Under the pieces are notes generated by a model. It had not been told where the DNA came from, made no database searches, and saw only the letters and a program-made list of their open reading frames with translations. The position numbers and the translations under genes were made by a program. From an uncultured Clostridia bacterium (GTDB lineage: Bacteria; Bacillota; Clostridia; Christensenellales; Borkfalkiaceae), in the NCBI GenBank assembly GCA_947630775.1, contig CANRIY010000098.1:1-6020 (forward strand): 6,020 bases of DNA. Direction: 5' to 3'. Below, piece after piece: positions 5,244 through 6,020 of this stretch. Every line of letters starts with the position of its first letter. The first letter of the stretch is position 1.

Positions 5244-6020
5244 ATGAAAATCATTAAACGGAACGGTACGGAAGTTTCATTCGATATTGAAAAGATCGTG
5301 AATGCGATCAGAAAAGCGAACAACGAGGTAAGCGAAGACAACCGCCTTACCGAAGAGCAGATCGCGGAGATCTCCGCGAAGGTGAAATCGCTCGCGAACG
5401 ACCTCAACCGTGCGGTCAGCGTTGAAGAGATCCAAGATTTTGTCGAAAACCAAATCATGGATCATAAGGCGTTTGCCGTCGCGCGCAAGTATATCACTTA
5501 CCGCTATTCGCGCGCCCTCGTCCGCAAATCCAACACCACGGACGAGCGCATCCTCACGCTCATCGAATGCAACAACGAGGAAGTCAAGCAGGAAAATTCC
5601 AACAAAAATCCCACCGTCAACTCCGTTCAGCGCGACTATATGGCAGGGGAGGTCAGCAAGGATCTCACCCGCCGTCTCCTTTTGCCGCGCGACATCGTGG
5701 AAGCGCACGAGCAGGGTCTCATCCACTTCCATGACGCCGATTATTACGCCCAGCATATGCACAACTGCGACCTCGTGAACCTCGAGGACATGCTCCAGAA
5801 CGGCACCGTCATCTCGGGGACGCTGATTGAAAAGCCGCATTCCTTCTCGACGGCCTGCAATATCGCGACGCAGATCATCGCGCAGGTCGCCTCCAACCAA
5901 TACGGCGGCCAGTCGATCTCGCTTACCCATCTCGCTCCCTTTGTGGATATCAGCCGCCAAAAGATCCGTGCCGAAGTTGCGGAGGACTTGCCGATGTGGG
6001 CGTCATGGAAGATACCATTG
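5244..6020 (+). CDS. nrdD: Anaerobic (class III) ribonucleoside-triphosphate reductase, 3'-truncated by the window edge
   Basis: NrdD reduces ribonucleoside triphosphates to deoxyribonucleotides without oxygen, using a glycyl radical installed by the radical-SAM activase NrdG. Residues 1 to about 95 are an ATP-cone allosteric domain (MKIIKRNGTEVSFDIEKIV, then VARKYITYRYSRAL), which senses ATP and dATP. The catalytic domain then starts with ENSNKNPTVNSVQRDYMAGE, RRLLLPRDIVEAHEQG, HFHDADYYAQHMHNCDLVNL (Cys175 is probably the active-site cysteine equivalent to T4 Cys79) and GGQSISLTHLAPFVDISR. The C-terminal zinc site and radical glycine lie beyond the window. After L249 the frame gives an unfamily-like PMWASWKIPL, while the frame from 5990 gives ADVGVMEDTI, which continues the expected helix; one base seems to be missing near 5988. 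An NrdR-type control region lies upstream. nrdG would be expected downstream. Confidence 0.93.
   Translation, partial: MKIIKRNGTEVSFDIEKIVNAIRKANNEVSEDNRLTEEQIAEISAKVKSLANDLNRAVSVEEIQDFVENQIMDHKAFAVARKYITYRYSRALVRKSNTTDERILTLIECNNEEVKQENSNKNPTVNSVQRDYMAGEVSKDLTRRLLLPRDIVEAHEQGLIHFHDADYYAQHMHNCDLVNLEDMLQNGTVISGTLIEKPHSFSTACNIATQIIAQVASNQYGGQSISLTHLAPFVDISRQKIRAEVAEDLPMWASWKIPL
5985..5992 (+). other. Probable one-base deletion (frameshift) in nrdD
   Basis: Up to codon 5985-5987 (Asp248) the frame reads a normal NrdD. Beyond it, the family-like sequence continues in the frame beginning GCC at 5990 (ADVGVMEDTI, through 6019), so one base has been lost around the C/TT at 5987-5989. No stop is met before the window ends. 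A sequence or assembly error and a real mutation cannot be told apart here. Confidence 0.7.

Noticed and set aside
5277..5960. A 227-codon minus-strand open frame opposite nrdD
   Set aside because: It is a shadow of the well-supported nrdD frame and has no start signals of its own.

Overview
The window holds four genes, all on the + strand: the 3' part of dnaE (DNA polymerase III alpha), a complete pfkA (ATP-dependent 6-phosphofructokinase), a complete PfkB-family sugar-phosphate kinase, and the 5' part of nrdD (anaerobic ribonucleotide reductase). The organism is probably an anaerobic Firmicute of the class Clostridia with fairly GC-rich genes. This rests on the dnaE-pfkA neighbourhood (a known Firmicutes arrangement), the clostridial-looking DnaE, strong Shine-Dalgarno sites, sigma-A-type promoters in AT-rich gaps, and the oxygen-sensitive class III reductase. 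No finer placement is justified.

Positions 2-2941 are dnaE without its N-terminal PHP domain. A 99-bp AT-rich gap follows, with a weak A/T-stem hairpin and an extended -10 promoter for pfkA. pfkA (3041-4003) and the PfkB-type kinase (ATG at 4061, end 4984) look like one operon with a 57-nt gap that contains a 7-bp GC-rich hairpin. The two enzymes come from unrelated kinase superfamilies and probably both make fructose 1,6-bisphosphate, or feed it from different hexose phosphates.

The 4985-5243 gap is the most informative regulatory DNA here. It carries three NrdR-box-like sites at 31- and 32-bp steps, a near-consensus promoter (TTGACA, 17 bp, TACAAT) with the third box inside its spacer, and a 9-bp hairpin with five T's that starts at about the expected transcription start. 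Together these point to NrdR control of nrdD, and to a terminator placed so that it insulates nrdD from the upstream operon.

nrdD starts at 5244 with an ATP-cone domain and runs off the window. In the last ~30 bases the family-like reading moves to another frame, so a one-base deletion or sequence error is likely near 5988. I found no mobile element, CRISPR array, RNA gene or clearly new multi-gene system. The notable points are the nrdD control region, the frameshift and the paired kinases.
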